DNA of 64,000 bases from Enterococcus casseliflavus NBRC 100478 (GCF_001544095.1 NZ_BCPT01000013.1:29426-93425), one strand, 5' to 3'. Shown: positions 54,240 through 63,834, counted from the first letter of the stretch. Program-made: numbers and translations. The notes: generated from the letters alone by a model not told the origin.

Positions 54240-55937
54240 CTATTTTACCCTAACTGTTTGTCCTGGGTAAATAAAGTTATTTTGAATATTGTTCCATTGG
54301 ATAAATTGATCCGTCGTGATGCCGAACTTATCTGCGATCCCCCAAACAGAATCCCCCGATGCGACCTTGTACGTACCACTTGTCGCTGAGGTGCTGGTAG
54401 TAGCTGCCGTGCCGCCTTGCTTGACGACCACCTTTTGTCCTGGATAGATAAAATCATTTTTGATGTTGTTCCAGCTGCGGAATTGGTCCATCGAAATCCC
54501 GTGTTTATTGGCAACTGACCAGACTGAATCACCAGAAGCCACCGTATAGGTGTTGCCTGCAGCACTGCTGCTGGTTTGGCTGCTGACGGTCGTGCTCGTC
54601 GTTGTACTTGTACGGGTAGAACTACCGCTGACAACCACCTTTTGACCTGGATAAACATAGTCGTTTTTAATATTGTTCAAGCTACGGAACTGATCCATCG
54701 AGATGCCATGCTTGTTAGCGATCGACCAGACTGAATCGCCAGCTGCCACCGTGTAGGTGCCGCCACTGCTTTGGCTAGCCGTTGATGCCGTGCTGACGGT
54801 CGTAGTACTGCTGGTATTCGTAGACGACCCACCGCTAACGACAACTTTTTGCCCTGGATAGACAAAATCATTTTTGATGTTGTTCAAACTGCGAAATTGA
54901 TCCATCGAAATGCCATGCTTATTGGCGATCGACCAAACGGAATCGCCAGAAACTACGGTGTAGGTATTGCCTGATGTAGTTGCTGAAGCATTGCGATTGA
55001 CGATCGATACCGTTGAAGTTGCCGAAGTACTTTGGGCGCTGCCGTTGACTTTCAAGGTTTGTCCTGGATAAACAAAATCGTTTTTGATATTGTTCAAACT
55101 GCGCAGCTGATCCATGGAGATGCCATGTTTGTTGGCGATCGACCAGACCGAGTCGCCCGAAGCGACTGTATAGGTTTGACTGCCGCTCGTGCTGACAGCT
55201 GATGTCGTGGTCGTCGTACTCGTTGAAGCACTGGCTGTGGCGCCACCACCGGCATTGCCAGAAGCTGGCGTGTCATATTTCGTCAACCCAAATTGCTGGA
55301 TCACGGCATTCAGTGAAGAGGCATAGTTTGGTGCAGTCGCATAACGGCCTGCTAGCCATGCGGTTGCATCAAGATATGAAGTCGTATTGCTTTTCCAAGC
55401 GCCAGAATAATACGCGACACCGCTTTGTAAAGAAGTTGAGCGTAAAGTACGTGCGTTATCTTCAAATGATTGCGTGTAAGATGGGTAACGCTTAAAGGGT
55501 TCATTCATAGTCAACCATTGGTTGTTCAAATATTCTAAGGTACTCATATAAACGGTTTGACCGTTATAGCTGCCTTTGATTCCGAAAAGATTGTAATTCG
55601 GTGCTTTTGACAAGCTGCTTCGGCCCCAACCACTTTCTAAAATGGCTTGCGCGATCATCACAGAAGCATATAGATCGTTGGCGTTTGCCACAGGTTGGGC
55701 GTACGTAGCGATTTCAGCAATAAACGCGGAAGTATTCGGCGCGGCAAAATTGCTAGTAGAAACTTGGGCGATCGAGGTCTCTACGGCTTCTGCTTGAACC
55801 GATGACACCAATGGAGCTACAACAGAGCAAGCAGTCAGTGTTGTTCCTAAAACAACTGCACTTTTTTTGATCACTCGATACTTATCGCCCGATTGGTCTG
55901 CTTGACGATGTACTTTTCTTGATTGACTCGTGTTCAT
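54240..55937 (-). CDS. Secreted GH73 N-acetylglucosaminidase autolysin with five LysM modules
   Basis: 565 residues. Long signal peptide (basic to residue 25, hydrophobic 26-48, cut after VQA). Catalytic GH73 domain at about 65-225 with [13 protein letters not shown] (likely catalytic Glu101) and [12 protein letters not shown]. From about residue 255 to the end are five LysM modules ([17 protein letters not shown]...NDFVYPGQ), separated by S/T-rich linkers. Cleaves peptidoglycan glycan strands, anchored by LysM; like enterococcal AtlA and E. hirae muramidase-2. CGGAGG precedes the ATG. Confidence 0.92.
   Translation of the reverse strand: MNTSQSRKVHRQADQSGDKYRVIKKSAVVLGTTLTACSVVAPLVSSVQAEAVETSIAQVSTSNFAAPNTSAFIAEIATYAQPVANANDLYASVMIAQAILESGWGRSSLSKAPNYNLFGIKGSYNGQTVYMSTLEYLNNQWLTMNEPFKRYPSYTQSFEDNARTLRSTSLQSGVAYYSGAWKSNTTSYLDATAWLAGRYATAPNYASSLNAVIQQFGLTKYDTPASGNAGGGATASASTSTTTTTSAVSTSGSQTYTVASGDSVWSIANKHGISMDQLRSLNNIKNDFVYPGQTLKVNGSAQSTSATSTVSIVNRNASATTSGNTYTVVSGDSVWSIANKHGISMDQFRSLNNIKNDFVYPGQKVVVSGGSSTNTSSTTTVSTASTASQSSGGTYTVAAGDSVWSIANKHGISMDQFRSLNNIKNDYVYPGQKVVVSGSSTRTSTTTSTTVSSQTSSSAAGNTYTVASGDSVWSVANKHGISMDQFRSWNNIKNDFIYPGQKVVVKQGGTAATTSTSATSGTYKVASGDSVWGIADKFGITTDQFIQWNNIQNNFIYPGQTVRVK
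54243..55180 (-). repeat. Tandem LysM-coding repeats
   Basis: Five direct repeats encoding the LysM modules, four of them nearly identical in protein ([29 protein letters not shown]) with mostly synonymous DNA changes; the last (C-terminal) copy is diverged. Unit length with linker is about 200 nt. Confidence 0.85.
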
Positions 55938-56160
55938 GTCCGTTATTCCTCCGTTTTTTCCTTATAGTGAACGTAGGTTTAGTATACAATTTCTTAAGAA
56001 TTTATAAAAGGTATTTGAGCCGATTTCAGAAACTGTAAACTCTTTGTAATCAAACGAACATTTATTGCAATGAAGCAATTGGCCTGCTCCCGATAAACTT
56101 GTCGCTTGCTCAGATGAGTAACCCCTTGCTCGTTCCCTGCTTTTTCCGACTTGTGATAAA

Positions 56161-56169
56161 TGCTATAAT
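56161..56169 (+). promoter_or_regulatory. Extended -10 promoter of the PAP2 gene
   Basis: TGCTATAAT, about 70 nt before the ATG. The rest of 55938-56238 shows no gene; TATACT on the minus strand near 55980 may serve the autolysin gene. Confidence 0.6.
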
Positions 56170-56238
56170 ACCTTCTAGATGTCTCTTTGCCTTAAGTGAC
56201 AATAATTGACAGAAATTCTCTAGAAACGAGGCTTTTCC

Positions 56239-56889
56239 ATGCATAAAAAACTTTATTTTCAATTTGCGGGCAGCTGCTTTTTACTGCTGTTCGTTTTTCT
56301 CGGCTATGTGGTGAAATTTTACCCTACTTGGTTGGTCTCCTTTGACGAAACCTTGACTCGCATCATCCGCATCGGCTACCCGTTTTGGACACCATTTTTT
56401 CTATGGGTCACGAAATTTGCGAATCCTACCACGATCATCTTGCTCTTTCTCGCTGTTTTAGCTGTCTTAGTGATCAACAAGTATTATGCTGAAGCTTTAT
56501 GGCTCAGTTTTGGTACCATCGGGATTGCCGGGCTCTTTAACCCATTGATCAAACTGGTCTTTTTACGGGAGCGCCCAACGCTTGAACACTTAGTCACGGA
56601 ATCAAGTTTCAGTTTCCCCAGTGGACACTCGACGGGCAGTATGATTTTTTATGGAACCTTGCTCTTCTTGGTCCCAGTTTTCTTCAAGCAGCCTTTTTGG
56701 CAATGGGGCATCCGCCTTTTGCTGGGCCTTTTGATTGGCTGCATCGGCATCAGCCGAATTTATGTTGGTGTGCATTTTCCCAGTGATGTGTTAGGCGGTT
56801 TTTGTGTTGGCCTGTCTTGGCTGCTGTTGACCTATCCGTACTACTTGCAAAAACGCTTTGTCTGGCGCTTCACGCGTAAACAATTATAA
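56239..56889 (+). CDS. PAP2-family membrane phosphatase
   Basis: 216 residues, six helices. Phosphatase motifs KLVFLRERP, PSGHSTGS and SRIYVGVHFPSDVLGG, all complete. Probably an undecaprenyl-diphosphate or phosphatidylglycerophosphate phosphatase at the membrane. First of a plus-strand run with ytqA and mnmM (15 nt gap). Confidence 0.92.
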   Translation: MHKKLYFQFAGSCFLLLFVFLGYVVKFYPTWLVSFDETLTRIIRIGYPFWTPFFLWVTKFANPTTIILLFLAVLAVLVINKYYAEALWLSFGTIGIAGLFNPLIKLVFLRERPTLEHLVTESSFSFPSGHSTGSMIFYGTLLFLVPVFFKQPFWQWGIRLLLGLLIGCIGISRIYVGVHFPSDVLGGFCVGLSWLLLTYPYYLQKRFVWRFTRKQL

Positions 56890-56903
56890 AAGAAGGTAAA
56901 AAA

Positions 56904-57887
56904 ATGAATCCATTTCCTTATGCAGAAGATAAAAACAAACGATACCATTCGTGGAACTTTGCTTTGCGGCAAGAATTTGGCGAAAAAATCTTTAAAGTCC
57001 CCATCGATGCGGGCTTCGACTGCCCCAATCGTGACGGCACCGTTGCCAAAGGCGGCTGTACATTTTGCAGTGTGTCCGGTTCTGGCGATATGATCGTAGC
57101 TCCTGAAGCCCCACTGCCAGAGCAGTTTGAAAAAGAGATCGCCATGATGCACAAAAAGTGGCCGCAAGTGGACAAATACATTGTCTATTTTCAAAACTTT
57201 ACGAACACCCACGCACCGGTGGCAGTGATCCGCGAGCGCTTCGAGCAAGTGCTGACACTACCTGGTGTTGTTGGGATCTCCATTGGGACCCGACCAGACT
57301 GCTTACCAGAAGATGTCGTTGACTATCTAGCAGAGCTCAATCAACGCTTTTATTTATGGGTCGAATTAGGACTGCAAACGACGTTTGAAACCACGAGCAA
57401 TGCCATCAACCGCGCCCATGATTATCAAACTTACTTAGACGGCGTCGCCAGCCTGCGCAAACACAATATTCGTGTCTGTACCCATTTGATCAATGGCCTG
57501 CCAGGCGAGACGATCGAGATGATGCAAGAAAACGTCCGCCGCACCATTCAAGATTCTGATATCCAAGGCATCAAACTGCACTTGCTGCATTTGATGCGCA
57601 ATACTCGGATGCTGCGGGATTATCATGAAGGACGTTTGCAATTGATGCGGCGCGATACCTATGTGTCATTGATCTGCGATCAGTTAGAAATGATCCCCCC
57701 AGAGATCATCATTCATCGCTTGACAGGCGATGCACCATGGGATTCTCTGGTAGGTCCAATGTGGAGTTTGAAAAAATGGGAAGTCTTGAATGAGATCGAT
57801 CAAGAAATGCTGCGCCGCAACTCCTATCAAGGGAAATTCAACGTGCGAAAGGAGCCTTTCAATGCTGCCGACCGCCATGCGCTATAG
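56904..57887 (+). CDS. ytqA: Radical SAM protein YtqA (MnmL-type)
   Basis: 327 residues, TIGR01212 type. The iron-sulfur Cys cluster appears as CPNRDGTVAKGGCTFC (long C-x-C-x2-C spacing typical of this family). YtqA/MnmL acts with MnmM in forming mnm5s2U34 in Gram-positive tRNAs. AGAAGG precedes the ATG. Overlaps mnmM by 26 nt, supporting a joint function. Confidence 0.9.
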   Translation: MNPFPYAEDKNKRYHSWNFALRQEFGEKIFKVPIDAGFDCPNRDGTVAKGGCTFCSVSGSGDMIVAPEAPLPEQFEKEIAMMHKKWPQVDKYIVYFQNFTNTHAPVAVIRERFEQVLTLPGVVGISIGTRPDCLPEDVVDYLAELNQRFYLWVELGLQTTFETTSNAINRAHDYQTYLDGVASLRKHNIRVCTHLINGLPGETIEMMQENVRRTIQDSDIQGIKLHLLHLMRNTRMLRDYHEGRLQLMRRDTYVSLICDQLEMIPPEIIIHRLTGDAPWDSLVGPMWSLKKWEVLNEIDQEMLRRNSYQGKFNVRKEPFNAADRHAL

Positions 57888-58440
57888 CCACACCCTTTTA
57901 AAAGAAGTTCTGCAGCCGGGACAAACCGCTGTTGATGCCACGATGGGCAACGGCTTCGACACGGAATTACTGGCTTCTTTAGTTGGACCCACTGGTCAGG
58001 TGTTTGCGTTTGATATTCAAGAACAAGCCCTCCAAGTCACCAAAAAACGTTTGGCTGAAAAAGAGCTGTTGGCGCAAGTCCAGCTGATCCATCAAGGCCA
58101 TGAGACGTTGGCAGAGGTTGTGAGTGGTCCGGTTCACGCCGCCATTTTCAATTTAGGCTACTTGCCGAAAGGGGACAAAGCGATCATCACGCTGCCTGAT
58201 ACAACGAAAACGGCTTTAGAAGCTTTACTGACACGTTTAGCCCCGAAAGGTAGAATCATCCTCGTCTGCTATTATGGACACGCTGGCGGCGAAGCAGAGC
58301 TGAAAGAAGTCCACTCCTTTTGTCAGCAGCTGCCGCAAGAGAAGTTCAATGTCCTTTCCTATCAATTTATCAATCAGCGCAACCAACCGCCGATCTTATT
58401 TTGTATCGAACGAAAAAACCATCAGTTCTCGGCACGTTAA
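57862..58440 (+). CDS. mnmM: tRNA mnm5(s2)U34 methyltransferase (YtqB)
   Basis: 192 residues from ATG 57862 (GAAAGGAG upstream; the longer frame lies inside ytqA). Class I methyltransferase: VDATMGNGFDTELLA (SAM site), FNLGYLPKGDKAIIT and GGEAELKEV. MnmM makes the last step of mnm5s2U34 in B. subtilis. Coupled to ytqA by overlap. Confidence 0.92.
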   Translation: MLPTAMRYSHTLLKEVLQPGQTAVDATMGNGFDTELLASLVGPTGQVFAFDIQEQALQVTKKRLAEKELLAQVQLIHQGHETLAEVVSGPVHAAIFNLGYLPKGDKAIITLPDTTKTALEALLTRLAPKGRIILVCYYGHAGGEAELKEVHSFCQQLPQEKFNVLSYQFINQRNQPPILFCIERKNHQFSAR

Positions 58441-58468
58441 GGTGTCGATCGACTGATGGTTTTTTTAT
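58417..58468. terminator. Bidirectional terminator mnmM/esterase
   Basis: AACCATCAGT (58417-58426) and ACTGATGGTT (58452-58461) with T tract; the mnmM stop lies in the loop. Confidence 0.85.
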
Positions 58469-59244
58469 TCACTAAAAAGCCATTGCAGGACTCGTTGGAT
58501 CCATTGATCCCAGAAATTCCAATCATGATCCCCAGTTCCCGATTCAAACGTTACGGCTAGTTTGCGTTTTTGCAGCTTATCCACCGCATATTCACTTGCC
58601 GGATACAGCTGATCCTCGGTTCCGCAGCTAATAAAAAAGCGCGGCGCGGTGCTTGGATCGATGGTCTCAATCAGATGGATCAAATCATTTTCTGATCCTT
58701 TGAACTGCTCTAAAGGGCCAAAGATTCCTTCCCAATAAGCTTGGCTTCGCAGCTGCAGCAAGGAATCCATGCTTTCAGCCAGCGCTAATGCTCCAGACAA
58801 AGACGCTACCGCCGCAAACTGGTCAGGCTTTCTCAGCCCAAGTTTTACTGCCCCATAGCCCCCCATCGAGAGACCTGCTGCAAAAGTTTTTTCTCGTTTT
58901 TGCGTCAGTTGAGGAAACAGTTCATGACAAATTTGTGGTAATTCTTCGGCGATAAACGTCCAATACTTCATTTCGTAGGTCGTATCGGTATACCAGCCCA
59001 GATCAGTAGACGGCATGATGACCGCTAGTTGATACTCTGCGGCATATCGCTCGATCGACGTCCGTCGCTGCCAGACACTATGATTTCCATTCATCCCATG
59101 CAATAAATAAAGCACCGGGAGATCTGTGCCCGTCGATTGGCTTTGCGTGCCGATTTTTTTCTTGGTACTTTGAGGCAAGATCACATCGATCATTACCTCC
59201 ATTTCAAGAACATTTGAATAGATATTTGCTTGTAAAAAAGCCAT
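58465..59244 (-). CDS. Alpha/beta-hydrolase esterase (EstA/tributyrin esterase type)
   Basis: 259 residues. Oxyanion segment LLHGMNGNHSVW, nucleophile GLSMGGYG (Ser126), acid in SCGTEDQLYP, and His in GTGDHDWNFWD: a complete triad. No signal peptide, so intracellular. Related to lactococcal EstA, which hydrolyses short-chain esters. Upstream of it is the MFS exporter gene, 22 nt away. Confidence 0.9.
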   Translation of the reverse strand: MAFLQANIYSNVLEMEVMIDVILPQSTKKKIGTQSQSTGTDLPVLYLLHGMNGNHSVWQRRTSIERYAAEYQLAVIMPSTDLGWYTDTTYEMKYWTFIAEELPQICHELFPQLTQKREKTFAAGLSMGGYGAVKLGLRKPDQFAAVASLSGALALAESMDSLLQLRSQAYWEGIFGPLEQFKGSENDLIHLIETIDPSTAPRFFISCGTEDQLYPASEYAVDKLQKRKLAVTFESGTGDHDWNFWDQWIQRVLQWLFSE

Positions 59245-59266
59245 ACAATCACCTGCGATCCTTTTT

Positions 59267-60724
59267 TTATATTGTACCAGATTCTCGCGAAATCGTGCGG
59301 GTCAAACCAATCGCTAGCACAATAAGTAAAACACCGATCCCAAAAACCCAGTGTAGACCGCTATAAAGAATCTCCCGTAATTGCCCTAGTAATGCGGTTG
59401 GCAGCTGGCGCGCAGCGGCTGGATCTACTAGCTGATTCATGACACTGCTATCATTGACTTGTGCCTGTGCTAAGCCTACGCTATTACTGGTGTTTAAAAC
59501 GATACCGAAGACCGCTACCATGATGGTTTGCCCGATCGTTCGCAACAGGGTATTGAAAGAAGTCGCCACGCCGACTTGCGTGGGGCCAACGCTGGTTTGG
59601 GCAGTAACCGTACAAACCACCATCGTTGCCCCTAACCCGACGCCAGTAATAGAAGAAATGACCAAGAACAACCAGAATGACGTCTGTGCTGGTGTCAAAA
59701 ACAGCCACAAAGCACCGGTAGCCGTGATCAACAAGCTAACCGTCAAGACCCAGCTGACACTGTGCTGTGTCAACCAACGGCTGGCTAAGAAGGAACCAAT
59801 CATCCATAAAATCGACAACGGTGCCAACACAAGCCCGCCAATCCCCGCACTCATGCCTAAGACCCCTTGCATCCACATTGGGATATAAACATCGATCCCC
59901 ATCAAGAAGCCGCTAGCCAAAGCTGCTACGATATTGACCACCACAAATAATTTTGAGTGAAACAGCTTCAGATCAATAATCGGATCTGCTGCTTTTTTCT
60001 CCACCCGAACGAAGCCGATGAACATAAGGACAGAAAAAACGAACAGACTGAGGACAGGCAGACTCACACCATAATCTCCCAGCAACTGGAAGCCTAGCAG
60101 GAGCCCTACTAGCGTCAACATCAACAAGAGACTGCCTGCATAATCAATGTTGACTGCAGCAAAGGCCTTTTTTTCTTCATGAAAATAAAACCAAATCAAG
60201 GCAATCAGCCCTAATCCAATGGGTACGTTGATAAAAAAGATCCAATGCCACCCGATCGTATCTACGATCAAGCCACCGGCTAAGGGACCAACGACACTGG
60301 CGATCCCCCAAGCCGTACTATTGAGCCCTAAGACTTTCGCCCGCTTTTCAACGGGATACAGGTCCGCAATGATCGTTAGGGCAACGGGCATCATGGCCCC
60401 TGCGCCTAATCCTTGCAACGCTCTGGCAATGATCAACGTCAACATCGTGTTGGCCATCCCACAAAACGCCGACCCGATAATAAACAGCAACGTCCCAAAT
60501 AAAAAGACTGGTTTGCGGCCGATATTATCGGCAAACTTGCCGTAGATCGGGGTCAACATCGCACTGGTCAAAAGATAGATCGAGAAGACCCAGTTCATGA
60601 TCTCGATCCCTTTCAATGAACTGACGATGGTAGGCATCGCTGTCGTAATGATCGTTCCTTCGATTGCGGTCATAAACGTTGCGACAAAGACCGCAATGGT
60701 GACTAATTTTACATTGGTTCGCAT
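59267..60724 (-). CDS. MFS multidrug exporter, DHA2 (EmrB/QacA) type
   Basis: 485 residues from ATG 60724, preceded by AAAGGAGGAG. Fourteen predicted helices; motifs TIITTAMPTIV (helix 1), GKFADNIGRKPVFLFG (motif A) and LGLNSTAWGIASVVGPLAGGLIVD (motif C, antiporter). Exports drugs or other compounds using proton motive force; substrate unknown. The metK terminator lies directly upstream. Confidence 0.9.
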   Translation of the reverse strand: MRTNVKLVTIAVFVATFMTAIEGTIITTAMPTIVSSLKGIEIMNWVFSIYLLTSAMLTPIYGKFADNIGRKPVFLFGTLLFIIGSAFCGMANTMLTLIIARALQGLGAGAMMPVALTIIADLYPVEKRAKVLGLNSTAWGIASVVGPLAGGLIVDTIGWHWIFFINVPIGLGLIALIWFYFHEEKKAFAAVNIDYAGSLLLMLTLVGLLLGFQLLGDYGVSLPVLSLFVFSVLMFIGFVRVEKKAADPIIDLKLFHSKLFVVVNIVAALASGFLMGIDVYIPMWMQGVLGMSAGIGGLVLAPLSILWMIGSFLASRWLTQHSVSWVLTVSLLITATGALWLFLTPAQTSFWLFLVISSITGVGLGATMVVCTVTAQTSVGPTQVGVATSFNTLLRTIGQTIMVAVFGIVLNTSNSVGLAQAQVNDSSVMNQLVDPAAARQLPTALLGQLREILYSGLHWVFGIGVLLIVLAIGLTRTISRESGTI

Positions 60725-60744
60725 ATAACTCCTCCTTTTACTCC

Positions 60745-60782
60745 AAAAAAAAGAACCTCTATTGATAGTCATCAATAGAGGT
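60745..60782 (-). terminator. Terminator of metK
   Basis: CCTCTATTGAT / ATCAATAGAGG stem followed on the minus strand by TTCTTTTTTTT. Confidence 0.93.
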
Positions 60783-60790
60783 CGCCTCTT

Positions 60791-61975
60791 TTAATCCTTC
60801 ACACTTGCCAAAAGTGCCGCCACCTTGTCGGTGCGTTCCCATGGCAAATCGATATCTGTACGACCAAAATGTCCGTAAGCGGCAGTCTGACGATAAATCG
60901 GACGGCGCAAATCTAACATTTCAATAATTCCTGCTGGTCGCAAATCAAAGTTTTCCCGTACCGCTTGGATCAAGCGCTCGTTGCTGACGGTTCCTGTACC
61001 AAAAGTGTTGATGCTGATCGAAACGGGCTGTGCCACACCGATCGCATAGGCTAATTGTACTTCCACTTTTTTGGCTAGCTTTGCTGCTACGATGTTTTTG
61101 GCAATGTAGCGAGCCGCATAGCTGGCTGAACGGTCAACTTTGGTTGCATCTTTTCCAGAAAACGCACCGCCGCCATGACGTGCATAGCCGCCATAAGTAT
61201 CAACGATGATTTTTCTGCCAGTCAAACCGGCATCCCCTTGAGGACCGCCGATCACAAAACGACCAGTAGGATTGATATAATATTTTGTCTGCTCGTCTAA
61301 AAGATCGGCAGGGATCACTTCTTTGATCACTTTTTCGATGACATCACGGTGGATCATTTCATTATCAGCCGCATCATCATGCTGGGTACTAATAACGACG
61401 GTGTCCACTCTTTGTGGTTGATCGTTATCATCATATTCAACGGTTACTTGTGATTTTGCATCTGGACGCAAGTAGCTTAGTTCGTTGTTTTTCCGCAACT
61501 CTGCTAAGCGACGTACCAGCCGATGGCTCAACGCGATCGGTAAAGGCATCAATTCAGGTGTTTCATCAACAGCAAAACCAAACATCAAGCCTTGGTCGCC
61601 GGCACCGATATCTTCTTTATCCGTTTCTCCACGACTTTCTAAAGCATCGTCAACGCCTTGAGCGATATCTGGTGATTGCTCATCGATCGCTACCAAAACA
61701 GCAACCGTATCGCCGTCAAAGCCGAATTTTGCTCGTGTATAGCCGATTTCTTTGATGGTTTCTCGGACGACTTTTTGAATATCTACATAAGCAGAAGTAG
61801 AAATTTCTCCAAAGACTAAAACCAATCCGGTAGTAACTGACGTTTCGCAAGCGACCCGTGCCATTGGATCTTCGGCAAGCAACGCATCTAAGATGGCATC
61901 ACTGATTTGGTCGGCTACTTTGTCTGGGTGTCCTTCTGAAACGGACTCTGATGTAAATAAGTGTTTCTCTGTCAT
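60791..61975 (-). CDS. metK: S-adenosylmethionine synthetase
   Basis: 394 residues, full length. Motifs [11 protein letters not shown] at the N-terminus, [12 protein letters not shown] and [16 protein letters not shown]. Makes SAM from methionine and ATP. Its ribosome binding site GGGGGAA is built into an SMK-box, so SAM represses translation of its own synthetase gene. Confidence 0.98.
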   Translation of the reverse strand: MTEKHLFTSESVSEGHPDKVADQISDAILDALLAEDPMARVACETSVTTGLVLVFGEISTSAYVDIQKVVRETIKEIGYTRAKFGFDGDTVAVLVAIDEQSPDIAQGVDDALESRGETDKEDIGAGDQGLMFGFAVDETPELMPLPIALSHRLVRRLAELRKNNELSYLRPDAKSQVTVEYDDNDQPQRVDTVVISTQHDDAADNEMIHRDVIEKVIKEVIPADLLDEQTKYYINPTGRFVIGGPQGDAGLTGRKIIVDTYGGYARHGGGAFSGKDATKVDRSASYAARYIAKNIVAAKLAKKVEVQLAYAIGVAQPVSISINTFGTGTVSNERLIQAVRENFDLRPAGIIEMLDLRRPIYRQTAAYGHFGRTDIDLPWERTDKVAALLASVKD

Positions 61976-61981
61976 TTTTGT

Positions 61982-62043
61982 ATTCCCCCTAATATATGTT
62001 TCGGTTACAAGGCATCTTCGCAGCTGCGAATCCTTTCGGGAAC
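61982..62043 (-). promoter_or_regulatory. SMK-box (SAM-III) riboswitch of metK
   Basis: On the minus strand GTTCCCGAAAGGAT, a variable hairpin TCGCAGCTGCGA, GATGCCTTGTAACCGAAA, a short insert, then AGGGGGAAT. This matches the enterococcal metK SMK-box almost position for position. The GGGGGAA Shine-Dalgarno pairs with TTCCC when SAM is bound, blocking translation. Confidence 0.95.
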
Positions 62044-62056
62044 TTGCAACGGACTG

Positions 62057-62065
62057 ATTATAACA
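62057..62065 (-). promoter_or_regulatory. metK promoter (extended -10)
   Basis: TGTTATAAT on the minus strand, so the RNA begins right at the SMK-box. Confidence 0.7.
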
Positions 62066-62117
62066 AATTTTGACTACTCATGCTTGAGAAAATGATAAAA
62101 AGATCGTTTTTGGGCAA

Positions 62118-62142
62118 TAAAAAAACACTCTCAAGAGTGTTT
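62118..62142 (-). terminator. Terminator of the tRNA array
   Basis: AAACACTCT / AGAGTGTTT stem with seven T on the minus strand, right after the last tRNA-Glu. Confidence 0.92.
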
Positions 62143-62145
62143 GCA

Positions 62146-62217
62146 TGATCCGTACGGGATTCGAACCCGTGTTACCGCCGTGAAAGGGCGGTGTCTTAAC
62201 CGCTTGACCAACGGACC
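62146..62217 (-). tRNA. tRNA-Glu (UUC), last in the array
   Basis: 72 nt cloverleaf; anticodon loop CTTTCAC in a CCGCC/GGCGG stem; acceptor GGTCCGT/ACGGATC. No CCA encoded. Confidence 0.95.
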
Positions 62218-62232
62218 AGTTTAAAAATGTAA

Positions 62233-62306
<74 letters not shown>

Positions 62307-62322
62307 CAAATAAAAAATGCAA

Positions 62323-62393
62323 AGCGGGTGACGAGAATCGAACTCGCGACAACAGCTTGGAAGGCTGTAGTTTTACCACTAAACTACACCCGC
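62323..62393 (-). tRNA. tRNA-Gly (UCC), copy 1
   Basis: 71 nt; anticodon loop CTTCCAA in a CAGC/GCTG stem; acceptor GCGGGTG/CACCCGC; discriminator U. Confidence 0.95.
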
Positions 62394-62400
62394 ATTCCTA

Positions 62401-62473
62401 TGGCGCGGGACAGAATCGAACTGCCGACACATGGAGCTTCAATCCATTGCTCTACCAACTGAGCTACCGAGCC
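62401..62473 (-). tRNA. tRNA-Phe (GAA)
   Basis: 73 nt; anticodon loop TTGAAGC in an ATGGA/TCCAT stem. One T-C mismatch in the acceptor stem and G at position 37. Present only in copy 1 of the duplicated block. Confidence 0.93.
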
Positions 62474-62481
62474 AAAAACAA

Positions 62482-62555
62482 CGGTCTGGACGGGACTCGA
62501 ACCCGCGACCTCCTGCGTGACAGGCAGGCATTCTAACCAACTGAACTACCAAACC
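62482..62555 (-). tRNA. tRNA-Asp (GUC), copy 1
   Basis: 74 nt; anticodon loop CTGTCAC in a CCTGC/GCAGG stem; discriminator G; no CCA (followed by TTG). Confidence 0.95.
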
Positions 62556-62593
62556 ATATTTAGCTTTTATTGCGCTTTTGAAAACAAAAGCAA

Positions 62594-62667
<74 letters not shown>

Positions 62668-62733
62668 ATAAGTAATTACTTTACAGTAATTAAAGGACTG
62701 TGATTCTTTTGCTCGCAACAAAAGAGACAGTTA

Positions 62734-62823
62734 AGGAGGATAAGGGATTCGAACCCTTGCACGGTTTTACCCGCCTGACGGTTTTCAAGACCGTTCCCTT
62801 CAGCCGGACTTGGGTAATCCTCC
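62734..62823 (-). tRNA. tRNA-Ser (UGA), copy 1
   Basis: 90 nt with a long variable arm; anticodon loop CTTGAAA; acceptor GGAGGAT/ATCCTCC; base 73 appears to be T. Confidence 0.94.
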
Positions 62824-62835
62824 AAAAGTAACAAA

Positions 62836-62907
62836 TGATCCGTACGGGATTCGAACCCGTGTTACCGCCGTGAAAGGGCGGTGTCTTAACCACTTGACCA
62901 ACGGACC
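62836..62907 (-). tRNA. tRNA-Glu (UUC), copy 2
   Basis: 72 nt; the same as the terminal tRNA-Glu except for one base in the D arm region (TGG rather than CGG context). Confidence 0.95.
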
Positions 62908-62916
62908 AATAAAAAA

Positions 62917-63004
62917 CGGAGAAGGAGGGATTTGAACCCTCGCGCCGGTTTCCCGACCTACACCCTTAGCAGGGGCGCCTCTTCAGCCACTTGAGTACTT
63001 CCCC
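62917..63004 (-). tRNA. tRNA-Ser (GCU)
   Basis: 88 nt with a long variable arm; anticodon loop CTGCTAA; acceptor GGGGAAG/CTTCTCC; discriminator G. Present only in copy 2 of the block. Confidence 0.94.
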
Positions 63005-63025
63005 AAATGTATGACTACATTTTGA

Positions 63026-63099
<74 letters not shown>

Positions 63100-63116
63100 C
63101 AAAAAATAAAAGCTAA

Positions 63117-63187
63117 AGCGGGTGACGAGAATCGAACTCGCGACAACAGCTTGGAAGGCTGTGGTTTTACCACTAAACTACACCCGC
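63117..63187 (-). tRNA. tRNA-Gly (UCC), copy 2
   Basis: 71 nt; one base differs from copy 1 in the D-stem/anticodon-stem region. It starts one base after the CCA of tRNA-Asp copy 2. Confidence 0.95.
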
Positions 63188-63191
63188 ATGG

Positions 63192-63265
63192 CGGTCTGGA
63201 CGGGACTCGAACCCGCGACCTCCTGCGTGACAGGCAGGCATTCTAACCAACTGAACTACCAAACC
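63192..63265 (-). tRNA. tRNA-Asp (GUC), copy 2, with encoded CCA
   Basis: 74 nt, identical to copy 1, but followed directly by CCA (63189-63191), then the next tRNA after one base. Confidence 0.95.
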
Positions 63266-63303
63266 ATATTTAGCTTTTATTGCGCTTTTGAAAACAAAAG
63301 CAA

Positions 63304-63377
<74 letters not shown>

Positions 63378-63443
63378 ATAAGTAATTACTTTACAGTAAT
63401 TAAAAGACTGTGATTCTTTTGCTCGCAACAAAAGAGACAGTTA

Positions 63444-63533
63444 AGGAGGATAAGGGATTCGAACCCTTGCACGGTTTTACCCGCCTGACGGTTTTCAAGA
63501 CCGTTCCCTTCAGCCGAACTTGGGTAATCCTCC
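63444..63533 (-). tRNA. tRNA-Ser (UGA), copy 2
   Basis: 90 nt; one base differs from copy 1 in the D region (AGTTCGG versus AGTCCGG). Confidence 0.94.
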
Positions 63534-63559
63534 ATAATAAAACAGATACAATGCCACAA

Positions 63560-63633
63560 TGGACCTTGTAGGACTCGAACCTACGACCGGACGGTTATGA
63601 GCCGTCTGCTCTAACCAACTGAGCTAAAGGTCC
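63560..63633 (-). tRNA. tRNA with CAU anticodon, probably tRNA-Ile2 (lysidine)
   Basis: 74 nt; anticodon loop CTCATAA; acceptor GGACCTT/AAGGTCC. Sequence and position (next to tRNA-Ser UGA and an elongator tRNA-Met, as in the Bacillus rrn-trn array) match the CAU isoleucine tRNA modified by TilS rather than tRNA-Met. Confidence 0.88.
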
Positions 63634-63646
63634 AGGCTCTTAAAAA

Positions 63647-63720
63647 TCGCGGCGGAGGGGATCGAACCCCCGACCTCCCGGGTATGAACCGGACGCTCTA
63701 GCCAGCTGAGCTACACCGCG
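63647..63720 (-). tRNA. Elongator tRNA-Met (CAU)
   Basis: 74 nt; anticodon loop TTCATAC; acceptor CGCGGTG/CGCCGCG. Lacks the initiator GGG/CCC pattern with C1-A72. Confidence 0.9.
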
Positions 63721-63748
63721 TAAAAAAGAATCATTTATTCAAATGATA

Positions 63749-63821
63749 TGGAGCCTAGCGGGATCGAACCGCTGACCTCCTGCGTGCAAAGCAGGCGCTC
63801 TCCCAGCTGAGCTAAGGCCCC
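63749..63821 (-). tRNA. tRNA-Ala (UGC)
   Basis: 73 nt; anticodon loop TTTGCAC in a CCTGC/GCAGG stem; acceptor GGGGCCT/AGGCTCC. Confidence 0.95.
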
Positions 63822-63834
63822 TTTTGAAAAAGTA

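Noticed and set aside
54240..55937. Alternate-frame ORFs in the LysM gene as separate genes
   Set aside because: They arise from the repeated DNA and disappear outside it; only the main frame carries signal peptide, catalytic and LysM motifs.
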